Shown here one piece after another: positions 29,775 through 39,798 of a DNA stretch of 64,000 bases. A program made the translations under genes and the position numbers. Every line of letters starts with the position of its first letter. Position 1 is the first letter of the stretch. The stretch spans positions 1-64,000 of the forward strand of contig CAZRRO010000005.1 in assembly GCA_964602595.1 (NCBI GenBank). The letters run 5' to 3'. Origin of the DNA: CAIWAH01 sp964602595 (GTDB lineage Bacteria > Verrucomicrobiota > Verrucomicrobiia > Limisphaerales > UBA9464). A model generated the notes under the pieces. That model was not told the origin of the DNA, did not search any database, and worked only from the letters and a program-made list of their open reading frames with translations.

Positions 29775-30113
29775 TTACACTTCGATGCTCACTTCCAGTC
29801 CTACCTCCCGACAGTCACGAATCGCTTCTCGAGTCAAGATCTCCACTTGAGCTTTGACTCTCTCTCGAGCATCGTGAACCATCGTGACCAGTTCTCCGCG
29901 ATACGGCTCGGGGAACAGAATCAGGTCCTCGAAATCGATCATCTCCTCGGTCAGGATCGCGTTGACCCTCTTGATGTGTTGGTAAGGGGAGACTGAGATG
30001 TGAGACCATTCTTGATGGTAGCTCCGGCACTCTCTTTCCACCTTCTCGATCACTGATCTCTCCAAATCAGGGATCCCTTGCTTGAAGAACTGAAAGACGT
30101 TGGCCCACTGCAT
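29775..30113 (-). CDS. unknown protein, 112 aa
   Basis: Starts MQWANVFQFFKQG. It is helical and acidic, with no motif known to me. A good promoter word lies 31 bases upstream. Confidence 0.65.
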   Translation of the reverse strand: MQWANVFQFFKQGIPDLERSVIEKVERECRSYHQEWSHISVSPYQHIKRVNAILTEEMIDFEDLILFPEPYRGELVTMVHDARERVKAQVEILTREAIRDCREVGLEVSIEV

Positions 30114-30143
30114 TGTTGACAGGAGAGAATTTTGGGAGAAAAA

Positions 30144-30154
30144 GACTCAATTTT
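30144..30154 (-). promoter_or_regulatory. promoter word AAAATTGAGTC
   Basis: Minus strand, 31 bases before ATG 30113. It contains AAAATTGA exactly. Confidence 0.7.
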
Positions 30155-30189
30155 GCATCGCCAGAAAAAGTTACTACTCAAAGAAGAGC

Positions 30190-30363
30190 ATGAACCCCTC
30201 AGACTTATACGAACAATTCATAACACGTACCCAGTCCGACGGGTACTCGAGCGCCTTTACCTGGCTGACCTCGACTCTCACCAGTCTGCAATCACAAACT
30301 CCTCCCGAAGAGATGGAGGCATTCTTGGCAGCAGCTCGTGCTCATGGTTGGACAAGTCCCTAA
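30190..30363 (+). CDS. small protein, 57 aa
   Basis: Reads MNPSDLYEQF to HGWTSP. It has good codon character and one predicted helix. It is followed by a hairpin at 30415. Too short for a family call. Confidence 0.55.
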   Translation: MNPSDLYEQFITRTQSDGYSSAFTWLTSTLTSLQSQTPPEEMEAFLAAARAHGWTSP

Positions 30364-30414
30364 GTTTTTCGGGTTGGGAAATGTAGAGCACCAAGAATTT
30401 TTAACGGCTATCGC

Positions 30415-30436
30415 GTAACACTCTCGAGAGTGTTAC
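30415..30436. terminator. 3' hairpin, perfect 22-base palindrome
   Basis: Half-site GTAACACTCTC, between the ends at 30363 and 30471. Confidence 0.85.
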
Positions 30437-30470
30437 TTGTTCTCCGTGTACAAACTGCTGGTCTCGTCCC

Positions 30471-32996
30471 TCACTGACGGTTTCGTGTCGGGACCAAGCG
30501 ATAAAGCATCTTCTCACTCCCGGTCTGGCAGTGGTCGGCTGAGACCCAACTACTCTCTACTTGGCGGTACCGAGTCTGTCTCATCAACTCGTTACTGAGG
30601 TGAGTAGCCGCGCCCAGAGAAGCAGTGTACTCCAACTTCTTCCCCGTAGATTTGATCTGGAAGAGACGAGTGAGCCCTAGTCTGTACACATCCAACAACT
30701 GCTCGACATCGACCAACGGGACCAGGAAGATGGCCTCGAGACGAACCTGGACGTACTTGTCCTTCATCAAGACCTTCTTCCGTCGGGCATCTTCTGGATC
30801 AACGATGCACTCTACCATCACGTCCTGGTCTCGAGTGAAAAGCCCAGCTTGTTCTTCGAAGATGTTCTGGAACTGTTCTACTCCCAAACAGTAGACCTTC
30901 TGACCTATGATCAGCCCCACACTCTGGCTTTCCCGAAGGTGGGGCATGAAATCGTTGATCTCTTCGTAAGCGATGAAGTCGAAACACTTCTCGTAAACCA
31001 CCTCGGTGTCCTCAAAATCTTCACCTTGATAAGTACTCTCACCTCGTAGCTCCGGTGTAGGATCAACAATCAGTCTAGGCGCGTAAGGCTGGCCGGATCT
31101 CCACACTGTCACGAGGGATTCATTGTTATTCTTGAACTCGATCTTGTTTCCAGAATCGTAAAAGAGGAGGACGAACACGTTTTCTCCTGTCGGGTTTACT
31201 GCAGCGTTGTAGTCTTGCATGATCCTGAGTTGCTCTTCTTCGGGGAGAATCCCGATAGCTCGGAAGTAGCGAACAACTTTCCTCCATCCCAGCTTAACCC
31301 ATTCTCGGACCGCCTTCTTGCAATCTCGACGAGCTGCTTTCGTCATCTTGATCCAATTCTTCACCAACTCGGCATTTTCTGTCTTGAAACTGAGAAGATT
31401 GTCTTTCAATGCCATGACAAACTCCGTGATCGTCTCCCGAGGGAGTTGCACTCTGGAAATAGCTTGATTCCATGTGTGTTCTATCGTCTGGGGAGGAAAT
31501 TGCACCTCAACGAGAGTCTGACTGATCTCTTGAAGGAAATTCTTCGTCTCGAACTTGAACCCACGAGCGTAGTACTTAGCAACACGATGAAGAGTTCGAA
31601 TCCACTCTAGTGTTGACTGCTTGACGTGGTGATCGGTACGGAGAGTCATAGATTCTAGATCGCTCATCCACCTCTCCTGACCAAGATTGTGAGTGAGAAT
31701 GTTTTGGTCACCTCCCAAAGCGATTCGACACACTGTTAGGTCAAACTGTCCCACTACTATCGGGGGAGGGAGATGAGTCACGATGATCTGAACTTTTCTC
31801 CCTCCTTCTGTGGTGGTCTTGTAGATACGGTGAATGTGGGCGTACAGCCGTTCATACCCGGTAGTGTTACCACGCATCTGGATCTGAGTAGGGAAATCCA
31901 CTCCCAGTTCCGATACTAGTCCGATGAGGAACTCTTTCGGGTGAGAGTTCTTGTGAATCCACAAGTCCACGTCAGCGTGGGCCCAAGCAGAACTTTCTGA
32001 CGCATCCAGAGCGTGCATGACCAGGTAAGACCCAGCCACGAGCGCACTGTGCTTCTTCAAGAGGGAGTCCAGGACGTCAAGATCAAACTCCGAATTCACC
32101 CCCTTCAAGATACGAGCGCACATGCCTTTCCACTTCTTCTCTCGGACAAGCACTTCTTCATTCTCAACTCGCTCGAACAAACCGGGATGATCTTTGTCCA
32201 ATCGCATTAGCATCTCTTCTACCTCAGTCTGTCTTGAGCGAAGAGAAGTAACCTCGATCCCGTCTACTTCCGCTTGATACATTTCTGAACTCAACCGTTC
32301 CATTTCTTTCCCCACCAAGGAAGCAAGTCTCTCAACTCCTTCAGGACTGATCTTACCCTCCTGGTACTGAGACCACAATCGGTCGATCGAGATTTCTTTC
32401 TCTTCACGCATCCGTTCCGCCTCGTCCTCGATGGCACTGGCAAATGCTTGACGAGAGCGTACCGGACGAACCCTTCGAGCACGATAGAGATCAGGATACT
32501 CGCGCTCAAGGGCCGTCAATGTTACTCTCATTCTCCTCAAAGTGTCTTCTTTTTCTTCCACGACGTCTTCGTCTTCGTCCTCTTCGTCCGCGTCCATGAT
32601 TTCTTGAGACAACCGAACCACACCTCTTTCCAGGAGTCCGATCAAGTCCGTGATCTGCTCAGGATCGAGATGGACTGGAATGAGCTGGTACAGTCGCCAC
32701 AAGCGTTGGAGTCTAGAGTCGTCTGTTTCCTCGAGCACTCGTTCCTCTTTTTCTTCGAACGCACCAGCTAACGCGCGACGAACCTGATGAGGGTACTCTT
32801 CTTCAAGTTGAGCTAGCAGCGCGTTGGTTTCTCTTACAGTATCATCCCACATTTCCTCGTCGATACCCTCCCTTCTCGCTTCTTCGGCAGCTGCTACTTG
32901 CTCTCTCAACTCCTGAACCAGTTGCATGATCTCTTCAGGACTGAGAGCTTCGTTCCGTTGGTAGGCTTGCAGCAGATCACGTTCATCGAGATCCAT
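30471..32996 (-). CDS. nucleotidyltransferase-like large protein, copy A
   Basis: 841 aa. The N-terminal 280 residues are acidic coiled-coil-like. A core around residue 317 has VAGSYLVMHAL and, after it, ADVDLWIH: the GS...DxD pattern of the nucleotidyltransferase fold. KVQIIVTHLPPPIVVGQFDLTVCR follows as a likely third strand with an Asp. The C-terminal 170 residues are almost identical to copy B (for example GLIIGQKVYCLGVEQFQ), so a recent duplication or gene conversion is likely. The transferred group is unknown. Confidence 0.65.
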   Translation of the reverse strand: MDLDERDLLQAYQRNEALSPEEIMQLVQELREQVAAAEEARREGIDEEMWDDTVRETNALLAQLEEEYPHQVRRALAGAFEEKEERVLEETDDSRLQRLWRLYQLIPVHLDPEQITDLIGLLERGVVRLSQEIMDADEEDEDEDVVEEKEDTLRRMRVTLTALEREYPDLYRARRVRPVRSRQAFASAIEDEAERMREEKEISIDRLWSQYQEGKISPEGVERLASLVGKEMERLSSEMYQAEVDGIEVTSLRSRQTEVEEMLMRLDKDHPGLFERVENEEVLVREKKWKGMCARILKGVNSEFDLDVLDSLLKKHSALVAGSYLVMHALDASESSAWAHADVDLWIHKNSHPKEFLIGLVSELGVDFPTQIQMRGNTTGYERLYAHIHRIYKTTTEGGRKVQIIVTHLPPPIVVGQFDLTVCRIALGGDQNILTHNLGQERWMSDLESMTLRTDHHVKQSTLEWIRTLHRVAKYYARGFKFETKNFLQEISQTLVEVQFPPQTIEHTWNQAISRVQLPRETITEFVMALKDNLLSFKTENAELVKNWIKMTKAARRDCKKAVREWVKLGWRKVVRYFRAIGILPEEEQLRIMQDYNAAVNPTGENVFVLLFYDSGNKIEFKNNNESLVTVWRSGQPYAPRLIVDPTPELRGESTYQGEDFEDTEVVYEKCFDFIAYEEINDFMPHLRESQSVGLIIGQKVYCLGVEQFQNIFEEQAGLFTRDQDVMVECIVDPEDARRKKVLMKDKYVQVRLEAIFLVPLVDVEQLLDVYRLGLTRLFQIKSTGKKLEYTASLGAATHLSNELMRQTRYRQVESSWVSADHCQTGSEKMLYRLVPTRNRQ

Positions 32997-33022
32997 CTTC
33001 GCTTTGAGCTAGTCAAGAAATA

Positions 33023-33044
33023 ATTACACTTCGAGAAGTGTAAT
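33023..33044. terminator. 3' hairpin, perfect 22-base palindrome
   Basis: Half-site ATTACACTTCG, just upstream of copy A and downstream of copy B. Confidence 0.8.
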
Positions 33045-33070
33045 CTTCCGTCTCTTCCTCGTTGACGGTT

Positions 33071-33108
33071 CCGTCTCTCACTGACGGTTCCGTCTCTCAC
33101 TGACGGTT
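33071..33108. repeat. 19-base tandem repeat at the end of copy B
   Basis: Two full copies of CCGTCTCTCACTGACGGTT plus a partial one. It spans the stop codon of the gene at 33097. Copy A has a single similar stretch at its own stop. Confidence 0.8.
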
Positions 33109-35508
33109 CCGCGTCGGGACCAGCCGATAAAGCATCTTCTCGCTCCCGGTCTGACAGTGGTCGGCTGAGACCCAACTACCCTCTACTCGGCGGTACTCAG
33201 TCTGCCTTTCTAGTTCACGGCTAAGGTGAGTGGCCGCTCCCAGAGAAGCAGTGAACTCCAGCTTCTTCCCCGTAGGTTTGATCTCGAACAACCTCGTCAC
33301 TTCCTCCTTGTAAAGTTGGAGGAGCTGGAGGACGTCCACCAGAGGGACCAGGAAGATAGCTTCCAGGCGAACCTGAACGTACCTGTCTTTCATCAGAACC
33401 TTCTTTCGTCGGGCATCTTCCGGGTCGATGATGCATTCCACCATCACGTCTTGATCACGAGCAAACTCACCCGCTTGTTCGGCAAAGACCTTCTGAAACT
33501 GTTCTACTCCCAGACAGTAGACCTTTCGTCCCATGATCAGCCCCACACCGTTACTCTCTCGAAGATGAGGCATGAAGTCCTTGATCTCGTCGTAAGCCAC
33601 AAAGTCGAAACACTGTTCGTAGACTACATCGGACTCCTCGACATCTGGGGCTTGGTAGGAAGATTCTCCTCTCAATTCCAGAGGAAGAAGGAGATCTGAT
33701 GACACCAGAACAGGAGGGTGAGAGTCATGTTCAACTCCATTTTCAGCTTTGTACATCACAAAGAGGGGATGTTCTCCGAGAACAGTGAAAGCGTACGTTT
33801 TTCCCAAGTCATAAAAGAGAGGAAGTTCTCGTCCCTTGGCCTTCTTATTGTACTCGCTCATCACCTCAAGTTGGTCCTCCTCTTTCAGGATCTGAATGGG
33901 ACGGAAGTACCTGATCCAATCTTTGGAATGAGTAACGTACCCTAGACCCTTCTTGCACGATTCCAGGGCACGTTTTCTCATCTTGCTCAGTATTCTTTCT
34001 TCGACGGCGTCATCGTTGACATCATAGACGAACATTGGGGTAGCGTTCGGGCCGTAAACGAGAATGAATTCTCTAATCTCTTTGAGAGGGAGTTGTAGTG
34101 CAGAAATAGCCTTGTTCCACTTCTTCACGACAGTTTCACCCTCTGAACCGTGACCTTGAAGAGTCTTGGTGATCTCTCGTTTGAAGTTACGCGATTCTAT
34201 ATCCCAGAACCCTCGAGCGTAGTACTTAGCTACGCGATGAAGAGTGCGAACCCACTCGAAAGTGGACTGTTTCACGTTGGTATCAGTGTTGAGGGACATT
34301 TCTATGAGGTTACCAATCCATTGGTACCGATCAGGTGTCCAGTTGTAGGTTCGAATCTTCCCGTCTCCTTCCAGCCCGACTCGGCACACCGTCAGGTCAA
34401 ACTGTCCCACCACTACTGGAGGAGGGAGGCGTGTGACGATGATCTGGACCCTTCTATCAGTTCGTGTAGTGGTCTTGTACATTCTGAAGATGTGTTTGTA
34501 CAACCTCTCGTACCCTTCCTTCTCGCGCATTCCGATTCGAGAAGGAAACCCCAGCCCCAGATCTAGGGTCAAACGAGCCAAGAATTTGTCTACCTTCGAG
34601 CCTTGGTGAATCCAGATGTCCACGTCAGCGTTAGCCCACTCCGGCTCGTCGTCAACCCCGAGACTGTGCATGACTAGGTAAGAACCGGCAATGAGAGCGT
34701 TGTGCTGTTTCAGCAGCTTGGTCAGCTTCTTCAGGTCGAACTCTTTTGAGATACCGTTGAAAATCTCCTCTTTGATGTCATCATCTTCGAGAAGGTAAGT
34801 GGTGACGGTTTCCTTCTTCTCTTCGACCAATCCCCGCTGCCTCAGTTCTCTCTCTAGCTGATCACGTTGATTGATTGCTTCAATCCACTCATCACCCCTG
34901 ACTCGATCTCCGTTCGCTTCCTTTCTCTCCAGCTCGGTTATGCGAAGATTGGCCCGACTCAATTCTTCGAGCCAATCTCTGTTAGCAGGCGAGATACCTT
35001 TCATTTCTTCGGCTTCTTCAGGATCCTTGTGCTCCGGCTCGGGATCTTCTCCCAACCGATCCTCCACGAAATCGTCTGCGTTCTCCCTCTCTCGTCTCAA
35101 CCTTAATTCTTCTTCGGCTTCTTCCTCACGAGCCCGTTCGAACTCGGCCGCCTCTTCAGCAAAGGCTTCTTCTTGTTCACGTTGGGCGCGTGCGTGATCC
35201 CCAACAAGATCTTCTTTTTCTTCACGAGGTCCTTCTCGTGCTCTTCTCTCTTGGTAAGCAGCTTCTTCGAACTCATTCTGAGTTCGAACGTAAAGTTCGG
35301 GATACTCTCTCTCGAGCTGATTAGCTATCAAGAGAATCTCCTCTAGATCATTCCTACCCCTGCCATTCTGTACCTCTTCCCTCAATCTACTCATATCTTC
35401 GAGTACGTACCGGATCAGTTCGACTAACTCCTCTTCCTCTGCCCAGTTGTCGTGATACATCAACAACAGTTCATCGAACCGTGCTAGTCTTCTTGCGTCC
35501 ATCTTCAC
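33097..35508 (-). CDS. nucleotidyltransferase-like large protein, copy B
   Basis: 803 aa. It has the same layout as copy A: an acidic coiled-coil N-terminus with long E/R runs, then IAGSYLVMHSL (about 272) and ADVDIWIH, RVQIIVTRLPPPVVVGQFDLTVC, and a near-identical C-terminus. The N-terminal halves differ strongly while the C-termini hardly differ, so the C-terminus is under constraint or homogenised. Function beyond the fold guess is unknown. Confidence 0.65.
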   Translation of the reverse strand: MKMDARRLARFDELLLMYHDNWAEEEELVELIRYVLEDMSRLREEVQNGRGRNDLEEILLIANQLEREYPELYVRTQNEFEEAAYQERRAREGPREEKEDLVGDHARAQREQEEAFAEEAAEFERAREEEAEEELRLRRERENADDFVEDRLGEDPEPEHKDPEEAEEMKGISPANRDWLEELSRANLRITELERKEANGDRVRGDEWIEAINQRDQLERELRQRGLVEEKKETVTTYLLEDDDIKEEIFNGISKEFDLKKLTKLLKQHNALIAGSYLVMHSLGVDDEPEWANADVDIWIHQGSKVDKFLARLTLDLGLGFPSRIGMREKEGYERLYKHIFRMYKTTTRTDRRVQIIVTRLPPPVVVGQFDLTVCRVGLEGDGKIRTYNWTPDRYQWIGNLIEMSLNTDTNVKQSTFEWVRTLHRVAKYYARGFWDIESRNFKREITKTLQGHGSEGETVVKKWNKAISALQLPLKEIREFILVYGPNATPMFVYDVNDDAVEERILSKMRKRALESCKKGLGYVTHSKDWIRYFRPIQILKEEDQLEVMSEYNKKAKGRELPLFYDLGKTYAFTVLGEHPLFVMYKAENGVEHDSHPPVLVSSDLLLPLELRGESSYQAPDVEESDVVYEQCFDFVAYDEIKDFMPHLRESNGVGLIMGRKVYCLGVEQFQKVFAEQAGEFARDQDVMVECIIDPEDARRKKVLMKDRYVQVRLEAIFLVPLVDVLQLLQLYKEEVTRLFEIKPTGKKLEFTASLGAATHLSRELERQTEYRRVEGSWVSADHCQTGSEKMLYRLVPTRNRQ

Positions 35509-35545
35509 GACTACCTCGCGTCGTCTTTGAGTAAGTCGAGAAATA

Positions 35546-35567
35546 ATTATACTCCTCGAAGTATAAT
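35546..35567. terminator. 3' hairpin, 22 bases
   Basis: Arms ATTATACT / AGTATAAT, loop CCTCGA. It lies 11 bases beyond the ribonucleotide reductase stop. Confidence 0.75.
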
Positions 35568-35577
35568 CATCTCATTC

Positions 35578-38271
35578 TTAGGTTCCGCACACTACACACC
35601 CCTCTTCCACCTCCGCCGTGACACTCTTCCCCTTCAAACTCTTCAGCACCTCTCCGTTCTTGACGGTCACTTCCGAAGTTTTCTCCATCAGTTCCACTGA
35701 GACGGTGAACTTAGCCGCGTCCATGGCTAGCTGAGTGCGAAGGTAGTAGATCAGAGTCTTCAGTCCTAGTTTCCAGCCAAAGTACAGGAACATGTACAGA
35801 ACCTCGGCCCGCTGCTTAATGGGGATCAAGTTACTGATGAAAGCGTTGAGGGACTGTGAGTGGTCCAAGAATGCACCTCTTGCCGCGGCGTGAAGAACGT
35901 GAATCTTCATCCCCATGTCCCAGGCCGTCTTGTACAGTTCCTTCAGTTCTTCCGGGAAGCCTTTGATGTTCTGGACGCTCCCCTTCTCCTTAACCAGAGT
36001 GTTCTTGAGATCCTCGTTCCAGATCCCCAGCTCGATCAAGTCCGCAACCAAGTACTTGTTGAAGACCTGGTATTCACCTGAGAGGACGTTACGCTTGTAG
36101 AAGTTACTGGTGAAGGGCTCTACTCCCTCGTTCACCCCCATCACCTGAGCAGTAGTAGCGGTAGGCATCTGAGCAGTCAACAGAGAGTTGCGAATCCCGA
36201 ACTTAGCGATGTGCGCGGCTACCGAGTCCCAGTCCCACTTCCCGCTCGGCTTTCGCTCCCACATCTTCCACTGAAACTCTCCTCGCGAGATCGGGGCCCC
36301 TTCTCCGTAGTAGTAGCTGGGGTAAGGCCCGATCTGACTGATCAGAGGAGTAATCTCGAAGATGGGGTTTTCGACCTCGGCATCACGAGCCTGACGAAGC
36401 GCGATGTAAGTATCACGATCGAAGTCAGTCACCTTGCATATCTTCTCGATCTCTTGATTGAGTTGAGTGTACTTCTCGTGGCTCTTCAAGATCTCAAAGA
36501 CTTTCTTCGACACTTCTCTCTCGTCTACCCCCTTGACGCGAAACTCCTTGGCCATCAGGGTACTCTCAGAGCAGGCCGCGTAGGAGATAGTCTCGGCGAT
36601 CAGTTCGGATAGTTGCACTCCGTCGGAAGAATCGTAAGGGACTCGCAGCAGACAGAAGACATCGGCCAACCCGCTGGATCCGATCCCGAGAGGTCGGTGA
36701 ATCAGGTTGCTGACCATGGCCTCCTTGACCGGGTAACTGTTCCGAGTGATGACGTTGTCCATGGCCCGAGTCAACACCCGAGTTACCGTGACCAGCCCCT
36801 TGTAATCGAACTGAGGGTTCCGAAGCCGAGTTTTCTGGTAGACAGGCTTGCGGAGCAGTTCCAACTTCCCCTGCGAGGGAGCGTCGGTGACGAAACTGGG
36901 GAGAACCAGACTGGCTAGGTTACAGACACCGTACTCGAAGGGAGTAGCCGGGAGAGTAATCTCTACGCACAGATTCGAGGAGTGGACCGGGCCGTAATGC
37001 TTGAGGTTACTCTTCTTGTTGATCTGGTCGATGTTGACTAGGTACGGGACTCCAGACTCGAACTGCTGAGTCATGATGGCCTTGATCACCTCTCGAGCCG
37101 GCATGCTCCGAGTGTACTTCTTCTCGGCGATGAGTTGCTTCATCACTCTCTCGAACTCGTCTCCGAACAAGCTACTGATCCCAGGGTACGCTCCGGGATC
37201 AACGAAGTACCATTCTCCGTCCTCTTCCACTGTCTTCCAGAAGAAGTCGCTCATCGACACAGCCAGGAAGAGGCCACGAGCCCGTTGGTTCTCGTCTCCG
37301 GAAGGGTTCTTGAGCTGAATGAACTCGAGTAGATCCGGGTGGTAGTCACGTAGGAAGATGGAGAAACTCCCGTTCCGCTTCCCTCCCTGATTGAAGGCCT
37401 TAGCCGCCTTCTCGTACATGATCAGGAAGTTACGAACTCCCGACGACTTCCCGTTGGTGCCCCGAATCATCTGTCCAGCCGAGCGAATCTCGCTGGCATC
37501 GATCCCGATCCCCCCGCTGTACTTAGAGATGCGAGAGGCGTCATTGAGGACCTTGTTGATCCCCTCCAGCGAGTCCACGATGGTGAGGAGGAAACAAGAG
37601 CTGAGCTGCTGCTCTCGGAACCCGGCATTGTTGATCACGGGTGTAGCGAAAGTGAGCTTGTGAGTACTCATCAAGTCGTAAAGGACCCAAATGTCCTCCA
37701 GAGCCTTAGGATCACGGAAATCGTTCGGGTTCATGGCCTGACTGATAGCGATCCGCATGAACAAGTCCTGAGGTCTCTCTACGTACTGGTCCAGGATGAC
37801 GTTGACGTACTGCTTCTCCAGGGTCCCGAACCCGAAGGGGGCGAAGAGGTAGTCTCGCTCGTAATCGATCATCGACTCGATCACGCGCTGGTTGGTGCAA
37901 ACGAACTTGTAGAAGTTCCGGTTGATCAACCCTGCTGATTTTCCTGCCGGGTCTACGTTCCGGTACAGCTTCTCGATCTTGTCCTTGAAACTGGTCAAAG
38001 TGTTCTTGTGGTGGTTATTGATCAGCAGTCTCGAGGCCAGGATCTCGTACTCAGGTTGGAGGATGGAGAGGTCCATGCACCGTTTGGCAGTGAAGACGTC
38101 AATCTCGCTGGTGGAGATGCCGTCATGCAGGCCCTTCTTCACCATCTCCACCACTTCTTCCACACTCACCTTCTCGAGAGGGTAGAGAAAGTGAATGAAG
38201 AAGTTGATCTTGTTGGTGATCTTCTTCTCGTCGATGAGTTGCCGAGTCCCGTTGCGCTTGAGCACGAACAT
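35578..38271 (-). CDS. ribonucleoside-diphosphate reductase large subunit
   Basis: 897 aa, class I. An ATP-cone starts at MFVLKRNGTRQLIDEKKI. The catalytic core has QLSSCFLL (redox Cys), SKYSGGIGID, and SSNLCVEI (radical Cys and neighbours). PTATTAQVMGVNEGVEPF follows, and the C-terminus ends EEGCVVCGT with the shuttle CxxC pair. It makes deoxyribonucleotides with a small subunit not in this window. Its partner in nucleotide supply is the thymidine kinase. Confidence 0.95.
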   Translation of the reverse strand: MFVLKRNGTRQLIDEKKITNKINFFIHFLYPLEKVSVEEVVEMVKKGLHDGISTSEIDVFTAKRCMDLSILQPEYEILASRLLINNHHKNTLTSFKDKIEKLYRNVDPAGKSAGLINRNFYKFVCTNQRVIESMIDYERDYLFAPFGFGTLEKQYVNVILDQYVERPQDLFMRIAISQAMNPNDFRDPKALEDIWVLYDLMSTHKLTFATPVINNAGFREQQLSSCFLLTIVDSLEGINKVLNDASRISKYSGGIGIDASEIRSAGQMIRGTNGKSSGVRNFLIMYEKAAKAFNQGGKRNGSFSIFLRDYHPDLLEFIQLKNPSGDENQRARGLFLAVSMSDFFWKTVEEDGEWYFVDPGAYPGISSLFGDEFERVMKQLIAEKKYTRSMPAREVIKAIMTQQFESGVPYLVNIDQINKKSNLKHYGPVHSSNLCVEITLPATPFEYGVCNLASLVLPSFVTDAPSQGKLELLRKPVYQKTRLRNPQFDYKGLVTVTRVLTRAMDNVITRNSYPVKEAMVSNLIHRPLGIGSSGLADVFCLLRVPYDSSDGVQLSELIAETISYAACSESTLMAKEFRVKGVDEREVSKKVFEILKSHEKYTQLNQEIEKICKVTDFDRDTYIALRQARDAEVENPIFEITPLISQIGPYPSYYYGEGAPISRGEFQWKMWERKPSGKWDWDSVAAHIAKFGIRNSLLTAQMPTATTAQVMGVNEGVEPFTSNFYKRNVLSGEYQVFNKYLVADLIELGIWNEDLKNTLVKEKGSVQNIKGFPEELKELYKTAWDMGMKIHVLHAAARGAFLDHSQSLNAFISNLIPIKQRAEVLYMFLYFGWKLGLKTLIYYLRTQLAMDAAKFTVSVELMEKTSEVTVKNGEVLKSLKGKSVTAEVEEGCVVCGT

Positions 38272-38347
38272 AGCACGAGTGGTAGAGTGGTCAAGTGCGT
38301 GAGTTAGTGAGGTGGTGTCTTAGTGTTCTCTTATGAAAGACCAGATT

Positions 38348-38359
38348 AAATCAGTTTTC
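38348..38359 (-). promoter_or_regulatory. promoter word GAAAACTGATTT
   Basis: Minus strand, 76 bases before the reductase ATG 38271. Confidence 0.5.
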
Positions 38360-38403
38360 TGCGGAGAAAGGTGAGAAAGAGAAAGCGAATAGAAGGGAAA
38401 AAC

Positions 38404-38414
38404 AAAAATGACTT
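38404..38414 (+). promoter_or_regulatory. promoter word AAAAATGACTT
   Basis: 36 bases before ATG 38451. The same extended word is found at 62122. Confidence 0.6.
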
Positions 38415-38450
38415 TCTGACAGAGACTGTTAAGAGGAAATAATTTCGAGA

Positions 38451-39008
38451 ATGGCTGCATCTCCTCTCATCACTAAACCGTACATTGTCACGCACCCCGA
38501 GGCGGAAGGGTACTTCATCGGGAAATCTTCGCAACGAGACCTGAAGGAACCAGTCCGAAAAGCAGCTGGATCTCGGAAGAAGCCCGAGAAGATGTTCGGG
38601 CAGCTGTACTGGAGTCTTGACAAGAGTAAGTTCGTCTATCGCTACCTTTCTGATGAGGAGATTAACCAGTACAGAGAAGAGGGCCCTTGGAACAAGAAGG
38701 TGGAAGAGAACGTACCAAGTCTTCCTGTAAAGAATGAAGAGAAAGGGGAAGTTTCTCCCGGATTGAACATGACTTATGTGTTTCCACCTCCGCCTCCTCA
38801 ACTGGTTCTTCCCGATGTTCGTCCTGATCGAGACGAGTTCGAAGAGCTGAAACGCCTCGTCATCTCTCTCATGCAGAAGAACGAGTCCTTGAAAGCCCAA
38901 GACCTGTACTACGAAGATCGTATCAACAAAGTGTGGGAGGAAGCAGAGAGATTGCGAGAAAGAGTAGCAGAACTAGAGAAAGAAGTAGCGGACTTGAAGA
39001 AAGAGTAA
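38451..39008 (+). CDS. unknown protein with C-terminal coiled coil
   Basis: 185 aa. The N-terminal 75 residues form a small globular unit (GYFIGKSSQRDLKEP, MFGQLYWSLDKSKFVYRYL). A proline-rich link PPPPP leads to heptad repeats ending REL-type RVAELEKEVADLKKE. It may be an oligomeric adaptor. Confidence 0.65.
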   Translation: MAASPLITKPYIVTHPEAEGYFIGKSSQRDLKEPVRKAAGSRKKPEKMFGQLYWSLDKSKFVYRYLSDEEINQYREEGPWNKKVEENVPSLPVKNEEKGEVSPGLNMTYVFPPPPPQLVLPDVRPDRDEFEELKRLVISLMQKNESLKAQDLYYEDRINKVWEEAERLRERVAELEKEVADLKKE

Positions 39009-39013
39009 ACGTG

Positions 39014-39033
39014 TTATACCTCTTGAGGTATAA
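39014..39033. terminator. 3' hairpin
   Basis: Arms TTATACCTC / GAGGTATAA, loop TT, 5 bases after the stop at 39008 and 20 bases before the next ATG. Confidence 0.75.
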
Positions 39034-39053
39034 ACACACAAGTACCTACCGAA

Positions 39054-39758
39054 ATGGCTTGGGTGAGTCACTATTTCGTGATGGAGAACATCCTGGGAGA
39101 ACAGTTGGTTTGTGTTCCTCAATCTCCGACTAGGAAAGGACTGCACGGAGGGTTGCACGGGGTGGTGAACTTTGGTACGAGAGAAGAGAGTCTCATCGAG
39201 AAAGAGCTAGTTGTGGCTCGAGTAGGTCTCTCTCGGTTACTGACTCTTCGAGTCCCCTGCGCTCTTCGAAAAGTAGGTGCACTGTGTTGTCTAGACGTTT
39301 ACGAGGCAGTCAAGATAATCGAGAGTGAGGTGAAAGAGGTTCCTCCTCTCCCAGAACAACATCTCGAGATCCCGGTAGTGGCTATGGCGAGTTTAGACAC
39401 TGTTATTCAGGCTTGTATAAGCATCTTCGATACTCAATTGTGCGTTTTTCGCCTTAACAGCAGTCCTACTTACGGGCGAGTAGTTTCTAGTGCTATCAAA
39501 GACTCACAGATCACCTGCGACTTCCCTGCACTTGATTACGGTAGTCACGGATACTTAGTTTTTGCACGTGTCTCACTCCCAAGTGGAGAGTGCTGGTACC
39601 CGGTCGGGTTTGTAGAAGGGTTCGTTCATCATGAAGGTACCTCGCTGGTCGCTTGTCGTCTACTCACTATCTTCTCTCTCACCCCTTCTCCTGTTGTAGT
39701 GCCGAGAAGAGATTCTACTAGTTTCTCTAGCAAGCCAGGGAGAGTTTACTTAGAGTGA
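39054..39758 (+). CDS. unknown protein, 234 aa
   Basis: Starts MAWVSHYFVMENILG. It is beta-rich. Near residue 180 it has ECWYPVGFVEGFVHHEG, loosely like the VPVGF segment of the 1733 and 15212 genes, so it may be a remote member. No hairpin follows it. Confidence 0.65.
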   Translation: MAWVSHYFVMENILGEQLVCVPQSPTRKGLHGGLHGVVNFGTREESLIEKELVVARVGLSRLLTLRVPCALRKVGALCCLDVYEAVKIIESEVKEVPPLPEQHLEIPVVAMASLDTVIQACISIFDTQLCVFRLNSSPTYGRVVSSAIKDSQITCDFPALDYGSHGYLVFARVSLPSGECWYPVGFVEGFVHHEGTSLVACRLLTIFSLTPSPVVVPRRDSTSFSSKPGRVYLE

Positions 39759-39798
39759 CACACCTTAGAAATATAAACACAAACAATCTCGAGAAAAG

